Assembly: GCF_003605735.1 (NCBI RefSeq)
Contig: NZ_QXTJ01000015.1
Span: 372,242 to 436,241 of the forward strand
Source: Pseudomonas sp. LS-2
GTDB lineage: Bacteria; Pseudomonadota; Gammaproteobacteria; Pseudomonadales; Pseudomonadaceae
DNA length: 64,000 bases
Direction of reading: 5' to 3'
The notes beneath the pieces are model-generated. The model saw only the letters and a program-made list of their open reading frames with translations, had not been told where the DNA came from and ran no database searches. This document shows, one piece after another, positions 29,757-39,965 of the stretch (the stretch's first letter is position 1; the number at the start of each line of letters is the position of its first letter). The translations under genes and the position numbers were made by a program.

Positions 29757-31334
29757 TCATTCCCACTCAATCGTCGCTGGCGGCTTGCTCGACACGTCAT
29801 AAGTGACGCGGGAGATGCCTTCGATTTCGTTGATGATGCGGCCGCTGACGGTTTCCAGCAGCTCGTAAGGCAGGTGCGCCCAACGTGCAGTCATGAAGTC
29901 GATGGTTTCAACTGCACGCAGTGCAACGACCCAGGCGTAACGGCGGCCGTCGCCGACCACCCCAACCGATTTCACCGGCTGGAACACAACGAAGGCCTGG
30001 CTGACTTTGTGGTACCAGTCGGCTTTGCGCAGCTCTTCGATGAAGATATGGTCGGCGCGACGCAGCAGGTCGGCGTATTCCTTCTTCACTTCGCCGAGGA
30101 TGCGAACGCCCAGGCCCGGACCCGGGAACGGGTGGCGGTAGACCATGTCGTACGGCAAGCCCAGTTCCAGGCCCAGACGACGGACTTCATCTTTAAACAG
30201 TTCGCGCAGTGGCTCGACCAGTTTCAGGTTCATTTCTTCCGGCAGGCCGCCCACGTTGTGGTGCGACTTGATCACGTGTGCCTTGCCGCTTTTGGCGCCA
30301 GCGGACTCGATCACGTCAGGGTAAATAGTGCCCTGCGCCAGGTACTTGATGTTGTGCAGCTTGTTCGACTCGGCATCGAACACGTCGATGAAGGTACGAC
30401 CGATGATCTTGCGCTTCTTCTCTGGATCGCTTTCGCCAGCCAGGTTGTTGAGGAACTGATCTTCGGCGTTGGCGCGGATCACCTTGACACCCATGTTCTC
30501 GGCGAACATGGCCATCACTTGCTCACCCTCGTGCAGGCGCAGCAGACCGTTGTCAACGAAGACGCAGGTCAGTTGATCGCCGATGGCCTTGTGCAGCAGT
30601 GCCGCAACCACCGAGGAGTCAACACCGCCAGACAGACCCAGCAGTACGTTGTCGGTGCCGACCTGAGCGCGAACCTGAGCGATGGCGTCTTCAGCGATCT
30701 TCGAAGGTGTCCACAGCGCTTCACAGCCGCAGATGTCGAGGATGAAGCGCGAGAGAATGCGACCGCCCTGCTTGGTGTGGGTCACTTCCGGGTGGAACTG
30801 CACACCGTAGTAGCCACGGGTGTCGTCAGCCATGCCGGCGATCGGGCAGCTCGGAGTGCTGGCCAGGACGTGGAAGCCTGCAGGGATTTCGGTGACCTTG
30901 TCACCGTGGCTCATCCACACGTCCAGACCGAAAACGCCGTCAGCGTCGACGTGATCTTCGATGCCATCCAGCACACGGCTCTTGCCGACAACGTCGACAC
31001 GGGCGTAACCGAATTCACGCAGCTCGGAACCTTCGACGCGACCACCGAGTTGTTCGGCCATGGTCTGCATGCCGTAGCAGATACCGAAGACTGGAACGCC
31101 AAGATCAAAAACGGCTTGCGGGCAACGTGGACTGTCGGCGACGTGTACCGACTCTGGGCCACCGGCGAGGATGACGCCTTTAGGAGCAAATTCGCGGATC
31201 GCTTCGTCGTCCATGTCGTACGGGTGCAGTTCGCAATACACACCGATCTCACGCACGCGACGGGCGATCAACTGGGTGTACTGGGAGCCGAAGTCGAGGA
31301 TCAGGATACGGTGGGCGTGAATGTCGAGGGCCAT
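29757..31334 (-). CDS. guaA: GMP synthase (glutamine-hydrolysing)
   Basis: GuaA (525 residues) converts XMP to GMP using glutamine and ATP. It has an N-terminal class I glutaminase (GICYGMQTM with nucleophile Cys, and the FHPEVTHT His/Glu), a PP-loop ATP pyrophosphatase ([18 protein letters not shown]) and the C-terminal dimerisation domain ending [16 protein letters not shown]. It lies 100 bases downstream of guaB in the same direction, and the pair forms the guanine branch of purine synthesis. Confidence 0.98.
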   Translation of the reverse strand: MALDIHAHRILILDFGSQYTQLIARRVREIGVYCELHPYDMDDEAIREFAPKGVILAGGPESVHVADSPRCPQAVFDLGVPVFGICYGMQTMAEQLGGRVEGSELREFGYARVDVVGKSRVLDGIEDHVDADGVFGLDVWMSHGDKVTEIPAGFHVLASTPSCPIAGMADDTRGYYGVQFHPEVTHTKQGGRILSRFILDICGCEALWTPSKIAEDAIAQVRAQVGTDNVLLGLSGGVDSSVVAALLHKAIGDQLTCVFVDNGLLRLHEGEQVMAMFAENMGVKVIRANAEDQFLNNLAGESDPEKKRKIIGRTFIDVFDAESNKLHNIKYLAQGTIYPDVIESAGAKSGKAHVIKSHHNVGGLPEEMNLKLVEPLRELFKDEVRRLGLELGLPYDMVYRHPFPGPGLGVRILGEVKKEYADLLRRADHIFIEELRKADWYHKVSQAFVVFQPVKSVGVVGDGRRYAWVVALRAVETIDFMTARWAHLPYELLETVSGRIINEIEGISRVTYDVSSKPPATIEWE

Positions 31335-31365
31335 GAGTCATTCTCGTCGAAAATCAGAAACAAGA

Positions 31366-31388
31366 CGGGGCTGTGATGAACAGCCCCG
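31366..31388 (-). other. Intercistronic hairpin between guaB and guaA
   Basis: CGGGGCTGT (31366-31374) and ACAGCCCCG (31380-31388) form a perfect 9-bp stem with a 5-base loop 32 bases upstream of the guaA ATG. No U-run follows, so it is more likely an mRNA-processing or stability element than a terminator. Confidence 0.5.
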
Positions 31389-31434
31389 CTACACAATTCT
31401 TGAAACGCGCCCGGTTTATCAGGCGCATTTCGGA

Positions 31435-32968
<1,534 letters not shown>

Positions 32969-33030
32969 TGTAAAGATCAGGCTATTTGATAATCATCGCG
33001 ATGTAGAAACTCTATCGCGCGGATTCGTCT

Positions 33031-33579
33031 TTATAAGCGGACTTTGACGAAGGACACCGGCCGATCCAGACGTCCGGCGAACTCTTCCACGAAGCCAGGC
33101 TTGAACCCGGCATCCAGCCAGTCGTTGAAGATAAACCCCAGATTGGAAAACCCGCACGGATCGAGAAACAGAAAGCCGTTGATGTCGTCCTCGTGACGGC
33201 ATTCGGGGCACATGAAGTTGTCGGTATGGCCGGGCATCCATTCTTCAAGACTGTCGAACAGTGCCTCACCGATTTCACGTCGACACTCAGGGCAACCGGC
33301 CTCCTCTTTGAAACCCTGCTGCGGCGTATAGATGCAGCGTTTGAGCACGATCTCCAGGCCATTGACCGGCTGACCGTAAGGCAGGGCTTCAGGGTTTTCG
33401 ACGAAGCGACGCGCACCGGGCGCAATTGCGTAGGCCATTCGATTGAAACTGCGCCCGCAGGTGGTCAGCGACTCCTCGACCACATTCAGTTTCACCAGCC
33501 AGCGCAGGATCGTCCGTGCCTTCGCTTCATGCGCAGGAAAGCTGGAGATTTGCGGGACGATGATGCTTTGGGTGTTCAT
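33031..33579 (-). CDS. Conserved zinc-ribbon protein of unknown function
   Basis: This 182-residue soluble protein has two CPEC motifs (C96/C99 and C124/C127) that would make a four-Cys zinc ribbon, preceded by an unrecognised ~90-residue N-terminal region and followed by a C-terminal part with LDPCGFSNLGFIFNDWLDAG. Orthologues in Pseudomonas are often mislabelled 'sugar ABC transporter ATPase', but no Walker motifs are present. It stands alone between the guaB promoter and the TauE gene. Confidence 0.7.
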   Translation of the reverse strand: MNTQSIIVPQISSFPAHEAKARTILRWLVKLNVVEESLTTCGRSFNRMAYAIAPGARRFVENPEALPYGQPVNGLEIVLKRCIYTPQQGFKEEAGCPECRREIGEALFDSLEEWMPGHTDNFMCPECRHEDDINGFLFLDPCGFSNLGFIFNDWLDAGFKPGFVEEFAGRLDRPVSFVKVRL

Positions 33580-33649
33580 GAGGGGCCTGACTGACGCTGG
33601 ATCGGGGGCGGCAGCTTAATACCACCGTCAACCACGTCAAGTATGGCTT

Positions 33650-34435
33650 TCAGCCGGCGAGGTAGCGAGCGATGAGCGTGATCCCGCTTATCAGTACCAT
33701 CCAGGTCACCAGGCGCACGAACATCTCCCGTGACAGGCGCATAACCAGAAGGCGACCGATCCACGAGCCGACAATCATCGCAGGCAGCAGACAGACTGCT
33801 AGCAGTAACAGGGAGATCTGTGCATAAACCCCAGTGATCACGAACAAGCTAAGACGCACGATGGTGCTGCAACTGATGAGGGCGTTTTGCGTGGCGCGGG
33901 CCTGGGTCTTGTCGGCCAAGCGACCGTTGAGGTAGATCGCATATAAAAAGCCGCCACTGCCGAACAGTGCACCGAACAGGCCGCCCACGGTGCCCATTGG
34001 AATCGACCAGCCTGCCGACAGTTGGGTCGGGCGCACTTTTACCGCCAGGCTGTAGATCGAATAGCCGATCAGAAACAGGCCCATCAACAGCAGCAGCACA
34101 TCGGACTTGAGATTGAGCAGAAACAACACGCCCAGCGTACAGCCGACCGCCATGCACGGCACCATCCTCAGCAGCTCCGAGCGGACCACCGATTGCCGCG
34201 ACGGCAGTAGGTGACTGAATGCTGCGAGGAAATCCAGCATGACCAGCAGCGGGATGATCCGTGACAGCGGCATGAAGTGAATCAGAACCGGCCCCGCAAC
34301 CAGCGCTGTGCCAAAACCGGCGATGGCGAACACCAGATAGGCCGCAATCATGCCGCCTTCTATAAAGAGCCAATCGAGCGGTGTCAGCCCCAACTGGTTG
34401 AAGGCCGCTGAAAGGTCGGCAAAGGTAGCGAGCAT
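33650..34435 (-). CDS. TauE/SafE-family sulfite or sulfonate exporter-like permease
   Basis: This 261-residue protein has about eight hydrophobic helices arranged as the two-fold repeat of TauE/SafE (DUF81) permeases, with VFAIAGFGTALVAGPVLIHF in the first half and GTVGGLFGALFGSGGFLYAIY in the second. The ATG at 34433-34435 follows a strong GGAGG site; the open frame continues 270 codons upstream through the xseA antisense strand and is spurious. The substrate is unknown. Divergent from xseA. Confidence 0.85.
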   Translation of the reverse strand: MLATFADLSAAFNQLGLTPLDWLFIEGGMIAAYLVFAIAGFGTALVAGPVLIHFMPLSRIIPLLVMLDFLAAFSHLLPSRQSVVRSELLRMVPCMAVGCTLGVLFLLNLKSDVLLLLMGLFLIGYSIYSLAVKVRPTQLSAGWSIPMGTVGGLFGALFGSGGFLYAIYLNGRLADKTQARATQNALISCSTIVRLSLFVITGVYAQISLLLLAVCLLPAMIVGSWIGRLLVMRLSREMFVRLVTWMVLISGITLIARYLAG

Positions 34436-34522
34436 TTTTCCTCCATGGATGGGCAAAAGCGGCACAGCATACTCGAACTCGCGGACACGACAGCGTGCCC
34501 CAATGCCTTTATCATGCCTGCC

Positions 34523-35902
34523 ATGATCAAAGACCCCTTCGCAAGACTCGGCCTCGACCGGGAAGTCCTTACTGTCAGCCAGCTCAACGGCCGCGCGCGC
34601 GTGCTGCTGGAGGACGTTTTCTCCAGCATCTGGGTCGAGGGGGAAATTTCCAACCTGTCCCGCCCTGCCTCGGGCCACGTTTATTTCACGCTGAAGGACA
34701 CCGGCGCCCAAGTGCGCTGCGCGCTGTTTCGCAGCAACGCGGCTCGGGTTCGCCAAGCGCTGAAAGACGGTCTGGCAGTCAAGGTGCGCGGCAAGGTTTC
34801 GTTGTTCGAAGGCCGTGGCGACTATCAGCTGATCCTCGATACCGTCGAACCCGCTGGTGATGGTGCGCTGCGATTGGCCTTCGATGCCTTGAAGGAAAAA
34901 CTCAGCGCCGAAGGCCTGTTCAGTGCCGAGCGCAAGGTTGCCCTGCCCTTGCACCCGCAACGCATCGGGATCATCAGTTCGCCTACCGGGGCGGTAATTC
35001 GCGACATCATCAGCGTGTTCCGACGCCGCGCGCCGCAAGTCGAACTGACACTGATTCCGACCGCCGTGCAGGGTCGTGAAGCGATCAACCAGATCGTGCG
35101 AGCGCTGAAGCTCGCCGACTCCCGTGGCTTCGACGCATTGATTCTCGCCCGTGGGGGCGGCTCGCTGGAAGATCTCTGGTGTTTCAATGAAGAAGCCGTG
35201 GCGCGCGCCATCGATGCCTGCGTGACACCTATCGTCAGCGCGGTGGGGCACGAAACCGATGTTTCCATCAGTGACTTCGTCGCCGACGTCCGCGCCCCGA
35301 CGCCTTCCGCTGCCGCAGAGCTGCTGGCACCTGACTCAAGCGACCTGCACCGGCGCGTAGAAAGCCTGCAACGGCGGTTGATCAGCCGCATGCAGGACCG
35401 GCTGATGCGCGAACAGTTGCGGCTGGACGGTATTTCCCGGCGTTTGCGTCATCCCGGCGAGCGTCTACGCCAGCGCGCGCAACGCCTCGACGATCTGGAC
35501 ATGCGCTTGCGGCGGGCCTTCGAGCAACAGATGCACAAACGCCAGGTGCGCATGAATCATCTGGAGAGCCGTCTGGCTGCCCAACACCCCGGTCGTACAC
35601 TGGCTTTCCTGCGTCAGCGCCTGGATGTGCTGGCCGAACGCTTGCCCCGTGCGATCAAGGAGAACCTCAAGACCCGCCGTTTACAGCTGCAAAGTCAGGT
35701 CCAGACCCTGAACGTGGTGAGCCCGCTGGCAACCCTTGGTCGCGGCTACAGCATTCTGCTGGATGAGCGCGGCAAGGCGATTCGCGCGGCGGAACAGACC
35801 CACACAGGTCAGCGTCTGACGGCTCGACTTGCCGAGGGCGAGTTGCAAGTACGCGTCGAAGACAATCACCTGACGCCCGTCACCCTTTCTCTTCTGGACT
35901 GA
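34523..35902 (+). CDS. xseA: Exodeoxyribonuclease VII large subunit
   Basis: XseA (459 residues) with XseB makes the ATP-independent single-strand exonuclease VII. An N-terminal OB-fold (LTVSQLNGRARVLLEDVF, IWVEGEISNLSRPASGHVYF) is followed by the catalytic domain (RIGIISSPTGAVIRDI, ARGGGSLEDLWCFNEE, VGHETDVSISDFVADVRAPT) and a long coiled-coil C-terminus. The start was set at MIKDPFARLGLDREVL by family comparison; MPAMIKD, 9 bases upstream, is an alternative. xseB is not in this window. The M23 peptidase gene follows after 3 bases. Confidence 0.96.
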   Translation: MIKDPFARLGLDREVLTVSQLNGRARVLLEDVFSSIWVEGEISNLSRPASGHVYFTLKDTGAQVRCALFRSNAARVRQALKDGLAVKVRGKVSLFEGRGDYQLILDTVEPAGDGALRLAFDALKEKLSAEGLFSAERKVALPLHPQRIGIISSPTGAVIRDIISVFRRRAPQVELTLIPTAVQGREAINQIVRALKLADSRGFDALILARGGGSLEDLWCFNEEAVARAIDACVTPIVSAVGHETDVSISDFVADVRAPTPSAAAELLAPDSSDLHRRVESLQRRLISRMQDRLMREQLRLDGISRRLRHPGERLRQRAQRLDDLDMRLRRAFEQQMHKRQVRMNHLESRLAAQHPGRTLAFLRQRLDVLAERLPRAIKENLKTRRLQLQSQVQTLNVVSPLATLGRGYSILLDERGKAIRAAEQTHTGQRLTARLAEGELQVRVEDNHLTPVTLSLLD

Positions 35903-35905
35903 TCA

Positions 35906-36748
35906 ATGCTGCCTTTTATTTTCCGTTCTCTGGCCGGCGCTGCACTGGCCCTGTGCGTGATGCTGCCCGCCCATGCCGACAGCTACATTTCGCGGCTGCT
36001 GAACAAGCCGGTGCCGGGCGGCGTGGCCGTCGTGGATCTCGGTCCTGCCAACCAGGCGCCGAAAGCGACATGGCAAGGCAAGCCGGTGTTGGTGGTCAAG
36101 GATCAGGACGCGCGCTGGCTGGCGATCGTGGGTATTCCGCTGACGATCAAACCCGGCACCTCGCAACAGGTGAACAGCGGCGGTCGCAATCTGCCGTTTA
36201 CCGTAGGGAGCAAGAAGTACCCTGAGCAGCACATCACGCTGAAAAACCAGCGTCAGGTCAATCCGAACCCGGACGACCTGAAACGCATCGAACAGGAACT
36301 GGACGTGCAGGTTCGCGCCTATCGCAGCTTCACGCCGGGTACGCCGAGCAATCTGCTGCTGGATAAACCGGTGAATGGCCCGCTGTCCAGCAAGTTCGGT
36401 GTGCGCCGTTTCTTCAATGGCGAAGAACGCAATCCTCACGCGGGCCTGGACTTCGCGGTTCCGGCGGGAACGCCGATCAAATCGCCTGCGGCGGGCAAGG
36501 TCATTCTGATCGGCAACTACTTCTTCAATGGCAACACGGTGTTCGTCGACCACGGGCAAGGCTTTATCAGCATGTTCTGCCACATGTCGAAGATCGACGT
36601 AAAAGTCGGCGATACCGTGCCACGGGGCGGAGTGGTCGGGCGTGTTGGTTCGACAGGCCGCGCCACCGGCCCGCATATGCACTGGAACGTCAGCCTGAAC
36701 GATGCGCGGGTCGATCCTGCGATCTTTATCAATGCGTTTCAGCCGTAG
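35906..36748 (+). CDS. Exported M23-family metallopeptidase (LytM domain)
   Basis: The 280-residue protein has a signal peptide (~1-24, ending PAHA) and a C-terminal LytM domain with all zinc/catalytic residues: H178 and D182 in NPHAGLD, and H257/H259 in GPHMHW. An active endopeptidase acting on peptidoglycan cross-bridges in the periplasm is predicted. The N-terminal half (~25-150) resembles the regulatory region of LytM-type hydrolases. It starts 3 bases after xseA, so the two are co-transcribed. Confidence 0.88.
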   Translation: MLPFIFRSLAGAALALCVMLPAHADSYISRLLNKPVPGGVAVVDLGPANQAPKATWQGKPVLVVKDQDARWLAIVGIPLTIKPGTSQQVNSGGRNLPFTVGSKKYPEQHITLKNQRQVNPNPDDLKRIEQELDVQVRAYRSFTPGTPSNLLLDKPVNGPLSSKFGVRRFFNGEERNPHAGLDFAVPAGTPIKSPAAGKVILIGNYFFNGNTVFVDHGQGFISMFCHMSKIDVKVGDTVPRGGVVGRVGSTGRATGPHMHWNVSLNDARVDPAIFINAFQP

Positions 36749-36772
36749 CGGCTGAGAGCGCAAGGCAGAATC

Positions 36773-36804
36773 CTGTAGGAGCGCGCTTGCCCGAGTTGCG
36801 TAGA
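36773..36804. repeat. Single REP arm
   Basis: TGTAGGAGCGCGCTTGCCCG matches the arms at 5939-6023, but no inverted partner follows within 100 bases. Confidence 0.6.
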
Positions 36805-36943
36805 TGCAAACAGCCCAACAATAAAATCTCGCAAAAATGAGATCAACAGCCGATAAATATCTCTATTTAAGTGCTTTTGAAATCTTCTCCCAATTTTTTC
36901 CAACTACTTGCCACCTTTCACCTCATTGGTTACGGTTGGACAC

Positions 36944-37054
36944 ATGAAAGCCTCTCAGAACCTCATCCTGCTGCGTCAACACCGCTGCCTCAGTCTCGTC
37001 AGTGCACGACTGCCAGGCTCAAACGCGGTGCCTCGACGCTACACTTCGTATTAA
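36944..37054 (+). CDS. Putative leucine leader peptide upstream of leuA
   Basis: ATG at 36944 opens a 36-residue frame ending at TAA 37052-37054, 48 bases before leuA. It contains Leu-Ile-Leu-Leu (codons 7-10) and then CLSLV, six Leu codons in all, followed by an Arg-rich end. Immediately after the Leu cluster the RNA can fold: CACCGC (36980-36985) with GCGGTG (37025-37030), enclosing GCCT/AGGC and AGTC/GACT. The layout fits leucine-dependent attenuation. The ribosome site is weak, so translation is inferred. Confidence 0.5.
   Translation: MKASQNLILLRQHRCLSLVSARLPGSNAVPRRYTSY
36980..37030 (+). ncRNA. Predicted leader hairpin inside the leuA leader peptide coding region
   Basis: Nested pairings CACCGC/GCGGTG, GCCT/AGGC and AGTC/GACT form an interrupted long stem. 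A ribosome stalled at the Leu codons (36962-36973) would cover its 5' side. A second small stem GGCCG/CGGCC (37061-37065 with 37074-37078) lies just before the leuA ribosome site. No U-run is seen, so control of leuA translation or Rho access is as likely as intrinsic termination. Confidence 0.4.
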
Positions 37055-37102
37055 ACGGCTGGCCGCCTTCTTTCGGCCCTGAATACAAAAAGGATTATTC
37101 AC

Positions 37103-38788
37103 ATGACCATGCTCAAAGATCCCTCGCAGAAGTACCGCGCGTTTCCTGTCATCGACCTGCCTGACCGTACCTGGCCTTCCAAGACCATTACCGAAGTGCC
37201 GATCTGGTGCAGTTCCGACCTGCGTGACGGTAACCAGTCGCTGATCGAGCCGATGGATGCGGTCAAGAAGCTGCGCTTCTGGAAAACCCTGGTGCAGGTC
37301 GGCGTGAAGGAAATCGAAGCCTCGTTCCCGGCGGCATCGCAGACCGACTTCGATTTCGTGCGAACGCTGATCGAAGATGGCCACATTCCGGACGACACCA
37401 CGATTCAGGTGCTGACCCAAGGCCGTGAAGACCTCATCGCCCGCACCTTTGAATCCCTGCGTGGCGCCAAGAAAGCCATCGTCCACCTGTACAACGCGAC
37501 CTCCCCTTCTTTCCGTCGCATCGTCTTCAATCAGGACAAGGACGGCATCAAGGCCATCGCGGTCAACGCTGCCAAGCTGTTCGTCAAATACGCAGCGCAA
37601 CAGCCAGAAACCCAATGGCAGTTCGAATACTCGCCTGAAACCTTCAGCGCCACCGAACTGGATTTCGCCAAAGAAGTCTGCGACGCGGTGATCGAAGTCT
37701 GGAACGCCACACCGCAGAACAAAGTCATTCTCAACCTGCCGGCTACCGTTGAGGTGGCGACGCCGAACATCTACGCCGACCAGATCGAGTGGTTCTGCCG
37801 CAACATCAGCCGCCGTGACAGCGTGATCATCAGCCTGCACACGCACAACGACCGTGGCACTGGCGTTGCCGCAACCGAACTGGGCCTGATGGCCGGTGCA
37901 GATCGCGTCGAAGGCTGCCTGTTCGGCAACGGCGAGCGCACCGGTAACGTTGACCTGGTCACCGTCGCTCTGAACATGTACACCCAGGGCCTGAACCCGC
38001 AACTGGACTTCTCCGACATCGACGGCGTGCGCAAGGTCGTCGAGGAGTGCAACCAGATTCCGGTCCACCCACGTCATCCGTATGTCGGCGATCTGGTTCA
38101 CACCGCCTTCTCTGGCTCGCACCAGGACGCCATCCGCAAGGGCTTTAGCCAGCAGAAGGAAGGCACGCTGTGGGAAGTGCCTTACCTGCCCATCGACCCG
38201 GCAGACATCGGCCGCAGCTATGAGGCTGTCATTCGCGTGAACAGCCAGTCCGGCAAGGGCGGTATTACCTACCTGCTCGAACAGGAATACGGCATTTCGC
38301 TGCCACGTCGCATGCAGATCGAGTTCAGCCAGGTGGTTCAGGGTGAAACCGACCGTCTGGGCCTGGAGATGACCGCCGAGCAGATCTACTCGCTGTTCAA
38401 GCGTGAATACCTGCAAGCCAACAAGCCTTATGCACTGGTCAGCCATCGTTTGCAGGAAGAAAACGGCCACAGCGCCGTGGAAGTCGAAGTTGCCGCCAAG
38501 GGCGACGGTGAGAGCAATCTGCACTGGCGCGGCAAAGGCAATGGTGCGCTGGAAGCTCTGGTTGCCGGCCTGCCGGTCAAGGCTGAAATCATGGACTACA
38601 ACGAGCATGCCATTGGCGCAGGCACCACGGCCAAGGCCGCTGCCTACATCGAACTGCGTGTGGATGGCGGGCGGGCGGTACATGGCGTGGGCATCGATGA
38701 AAACATCACCACCGCCAGCTTCAAGGCCCTGTTCAGCGCGCTGAACCGTGCGCTGTTGCAGGCAGATGCCGCCGCCGAAGCTGCTTGA
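37103..38788 (+). CDS. leuA: 2-isopropylmalate synthase (long form)
   Basis: LeuA (561 residues) condenses acetyl-CoA with 2-oxoisovalerate, the first committed step to leucine. The TIM-barrel motifs are present ([18 protein letters not shown] with the metal-binding [22 protein letters not shown] with metal His, [17 protein letters not shown]). The C-terminal ~120 residues form the leucine-binding allosteric domain. The length and start match the type found in Pseudomonas and actinobacteria rather than the ~520-residue enteric form. AAAAGGAT lies 7 bases before the ATG. Confidence 0.96.
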   Translation: MTMLKDPSQKYRAFPVIDLPDRTWPSKTITEVPIWCSSDLRDGNQSLIEPMDAVKKLRFWKTLVQVGVKEIEASFPAASQTDFDFVRTLIEDGHIPDDTTIQVLTQGREDLIARTFESLRGAKKAIVHLYNATSPSFRRIVFNQDKDGIKAIAVNAAKLFVKYAAQQPETQWQFEYSPETFSATELDFAKEVCDAVIEVWNATPQNKVILNLPATVEVATPNIYADQIEWFCRNISRRDSVIISLHTHNDRGTGVAATELGLMAGADRVEGCLFGNGERTGNVDLVTVALNMYTQGLNPQLDFSDIDGVRKVVEECNQIPVHPRHPYVGDLVHTAFSGSHQDAIRKGFSQQKEGTLWEVPYLPIDPADIGRSYEAVIRVNSQSGKGGITYLLEQEYGISLPRRMQIEFSQVVQGETDRLGLEMTAEQIYSLFKREYLQANKPYALVSHRLQEENGHSAVEVEVAAKGDGESNLHWRGKGNGALEALVAGLPVKAEIMDYNEHAIGAGTTAKAAAYIELRVDGGRAVHGVGIDENITTASFKALFSALNRALLQADAAAEAA

Positions 38789-38811
38789 TCGATAGGTTAA
38801 ACCTCTAACGG

Positions 38812-38869
38812 TCCGAATTGCCGGAGGCAGCGATCTCAAATGCGCCACCGCCGGCAAGCTGCTACAGAG
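38812..38869. repeat. Degenerate inverted REP pair
   Basis: CCGAATTGCCGGAGGCAGCG and GCCACCGCCGGCAAGCTGCT form a diverged copy of the GCTTGCCGGCGG-type REP pair downstream of leuA. Confidence 0.6.
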
Positions 38870-38889
38870 AGCGTGTTTGACTGGATATC

Positions 38890-38923
38890 AAAAGGCCCTG
38901 AAGCAGACGCTTCAGGGCCTTTT
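38890..38923. terminator. Bidirectional terminator between leuA and the FlxA-like genes
   Basis: A perfect 14-bp stem, AAAAGGCCCTGAAG (38890-38903) with CTTCAGGGCCTTTT (38910-38923), encloses a 6-base loop. It serves leuA and, on the other strand, the convergent FlxA-like gene. Confidence 0.9.
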
Positions 38924-38940
38924 CATTGGAGCGGGATGGG

Positions 38941-39348
38941 TCAGGCAGTGGTATTGACGCTGCCCTTCATCAACTCCATCAACGAAGCCTGCTGGGCGCC
39001 CAATTGCGCCATGGTTCCGGAGATCTGCTGCTGGATCGCCATCACCTGAGCCGCCTTCTCTTGCTCAGGTGCCTTGCTGCTTTGAGCGGCAGCCAATTGC
39101 TGCTGCTGTTGCTCAAGCATCTTCTGGGTCTGTTTGATCTGCTCTTGCAACTGCTTGATTGCTTGCTCGCGCGGCGTGCCCCCGCCTTCGGACTTGCTCG
39201 CCCCCGCCGCCTTCGGCTCTTCGTAGACGTTGCCGCGCAGGTTCACGCTGGCCGTTGTGGCGTCGCTCTTGGTGGATTCGTCGTTCTTGAAGCCAACGGA
39301 AAACGCGCTGGAGTAGGTACTCAACGAAGTCGTATTGATCGTGGTCAT
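38941..39348 (-). CDS. FlxA-like coiled-coil protein (copy 1)
   Basis: The 135-residue protein opens MTTINTTSLSTYSSAFSVGF, followed by a low-complexity Ser/Thr/Gly linker (~20-58) and a Gln-rich coiled coil (~60-120, with KQLQEQIKQTQKMLEQQQQQ). It ends SVNTTA. The plan matches FlxA-like family proteins, which in E. coli are regulated by FliA. It is a tandem paralogue of the next gene. AAGGAG precedes the ATG, and a sigma-28-like promoter lies at 39374-39400. The molecular role is unknown. Confidence 0.75.
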   Translation of the reverse strand: MTTINTTSLSTYSSAFSVGFKNDESTKSDATTASVNLRGNVYEEPKAAGASKSEGGGTPREQAIKQLQEQIKQTQKMLEQQQQQLAAAQSSKAPEQEKAAQVMAIQQQISGTMAQLGAQQASLMELMKGSVNTTA

Positions 39349-39373
39349 GATGAACTCCTTGTTTAGTGCCTTT

Positions 39374-39400
39374 GTATCGGCCAGCTTACAAAGAACTGAA
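39374..39400 (-). promoter_or_regulatory. Sigma-28 (FliA)-like promoter for FlxA-like copy 1
   Basis: On the minus strand TTCAGTTC (39393-39400) and GCCGATAC (39374-39381) are 11 bases apart, close to the FliA consensus TAAAGTTT-N11-GCCGATAA (7 of 8 in the -10, 5 of 8 in the -35). It lies 26 bases upstream of the ATG. Confidence 0.55.
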
Positions 39401-39466
39401 GTTCATCCCTTCACGCACGCAAAACCGCTCCACGGGCTGAGCCATGGAGCGGATTCGACGGGATTG

Positions 39467-39907
39467 TCAGGCGGTGGTGTTGATGCTGCCGGATTTTTGC
39501 AGTTGTACCAGCGCGGCTTCCTGCGTCGCGAGGCTGGCAGTGGTGGTGGAAATCTGCCCCTGGATCGCCATGACCCGTTGGGATTTCTCTTCATCCGAGC
39601 CTTTGCCGGCCTGAGCGGCAGCCAGTTGCTGCTCTTGTTCCTGCAGGCGCTTTTCGGTTTCCTTGATCTGCTGCTCCAGCTTCTCGATGGCCTGCTCGCT
39701 TTCGCTGGAGGAATCAGAAGTGCCACCCGCTCCGCCGGCGCCACCTGCGCCGCCAGCAGCGGTCGTACCGGATGCAGAGGTGGTTGCAGCGGCTGCGGTG
39801 GTCGAGGTGTCGTCGCTGTCAGACGTGGCGGTCGTGGTGTCTTTCTTGACCGCAACAGTGAAGCTGCTCGAGTAAGAAGTAAGTGAGGACGCGTTGATGG
39901 TGGTCAT
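39467..39907 (-). CDS. FlxA-like coiled-coil protein (copy 2)
   Basis: The 146-residue paralogue of the downstream gene has the same opening (MTTINASSLTSYSSSFTVAV), a longer low-complexity linker rich in Thr, Ala and Gly (GGAGGAGGAGG), a similar coiled coil (IEKLEQQIKETEKRLQEQEQ) and an ending SINTTA. The shared ends and diverged middle indicate tandem duplication. The ATG at 39905-39907 is used because upstream codons lack resemblance and AGGAGAT precedes it. A sigma-28-like sequence lies just upstream. Confidence 0.75.
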   Translation of the reverse strand: MTTINASSLTSYSSSFTVAVKKDTTTATSDSDDTSTTAAAATTSASGTTAAGGAGGAGGAGGTSDSSSESEQAIEKLEQQIKETEKRLQEQEQQLAAAQAGKGSDEEKSQRVMAIQGQISTTTASLATQEAALVQLQKSGSINTTA

Positions 39908-39932
39908 ACCGATCTCCTGTATTGGTACAACG

Positions 39933-39960
39933 CTATCGACCCCGCCCCCTGCAAACTCTA
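39933..39960 (-). promoter_or_regulatory. Sigma-28 (FliA)-like promoter for FlxA-like copy 2
   Basis: TAGAGTTT (39953-39960) and GTCGATAG (39933-39940) on the minus strand match the FliA elements in 7 of 8 and 6 of 8 positions, but the spacer is 12 rather than 11 bases. It lies 25 bases upstream of the ATG, the same relative place as for copy 1. Confidence 0.45.
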
Positions 39961-39965
39961 TGAAC

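Larger units (their letters stand above)
36749..37102 (+). promoter_or_regulatory. leuA upstream region with REP arm, leader peptide and RNA structure
   Basis: This 354-base gap contains a single REP arm (36773-36804), an AT-rich stretch with CAATTTTTTCC (36887-36899), a likely leader peptide (36944-37054) and paired segments suited to attenuation (36980-37030 and 37061-37078). TTGCCA (36909-36914) may be a -35 hexamer, but the -10 is poor. Confidence 0.5.

Noticed and set aside
34436..35251. 5' extension of the TauE-family frame through the xseA region
   Set aside because: The extra residues are antisense to xseA and have no membrane pattern; a strong GGAGG site marks the start at 34435.
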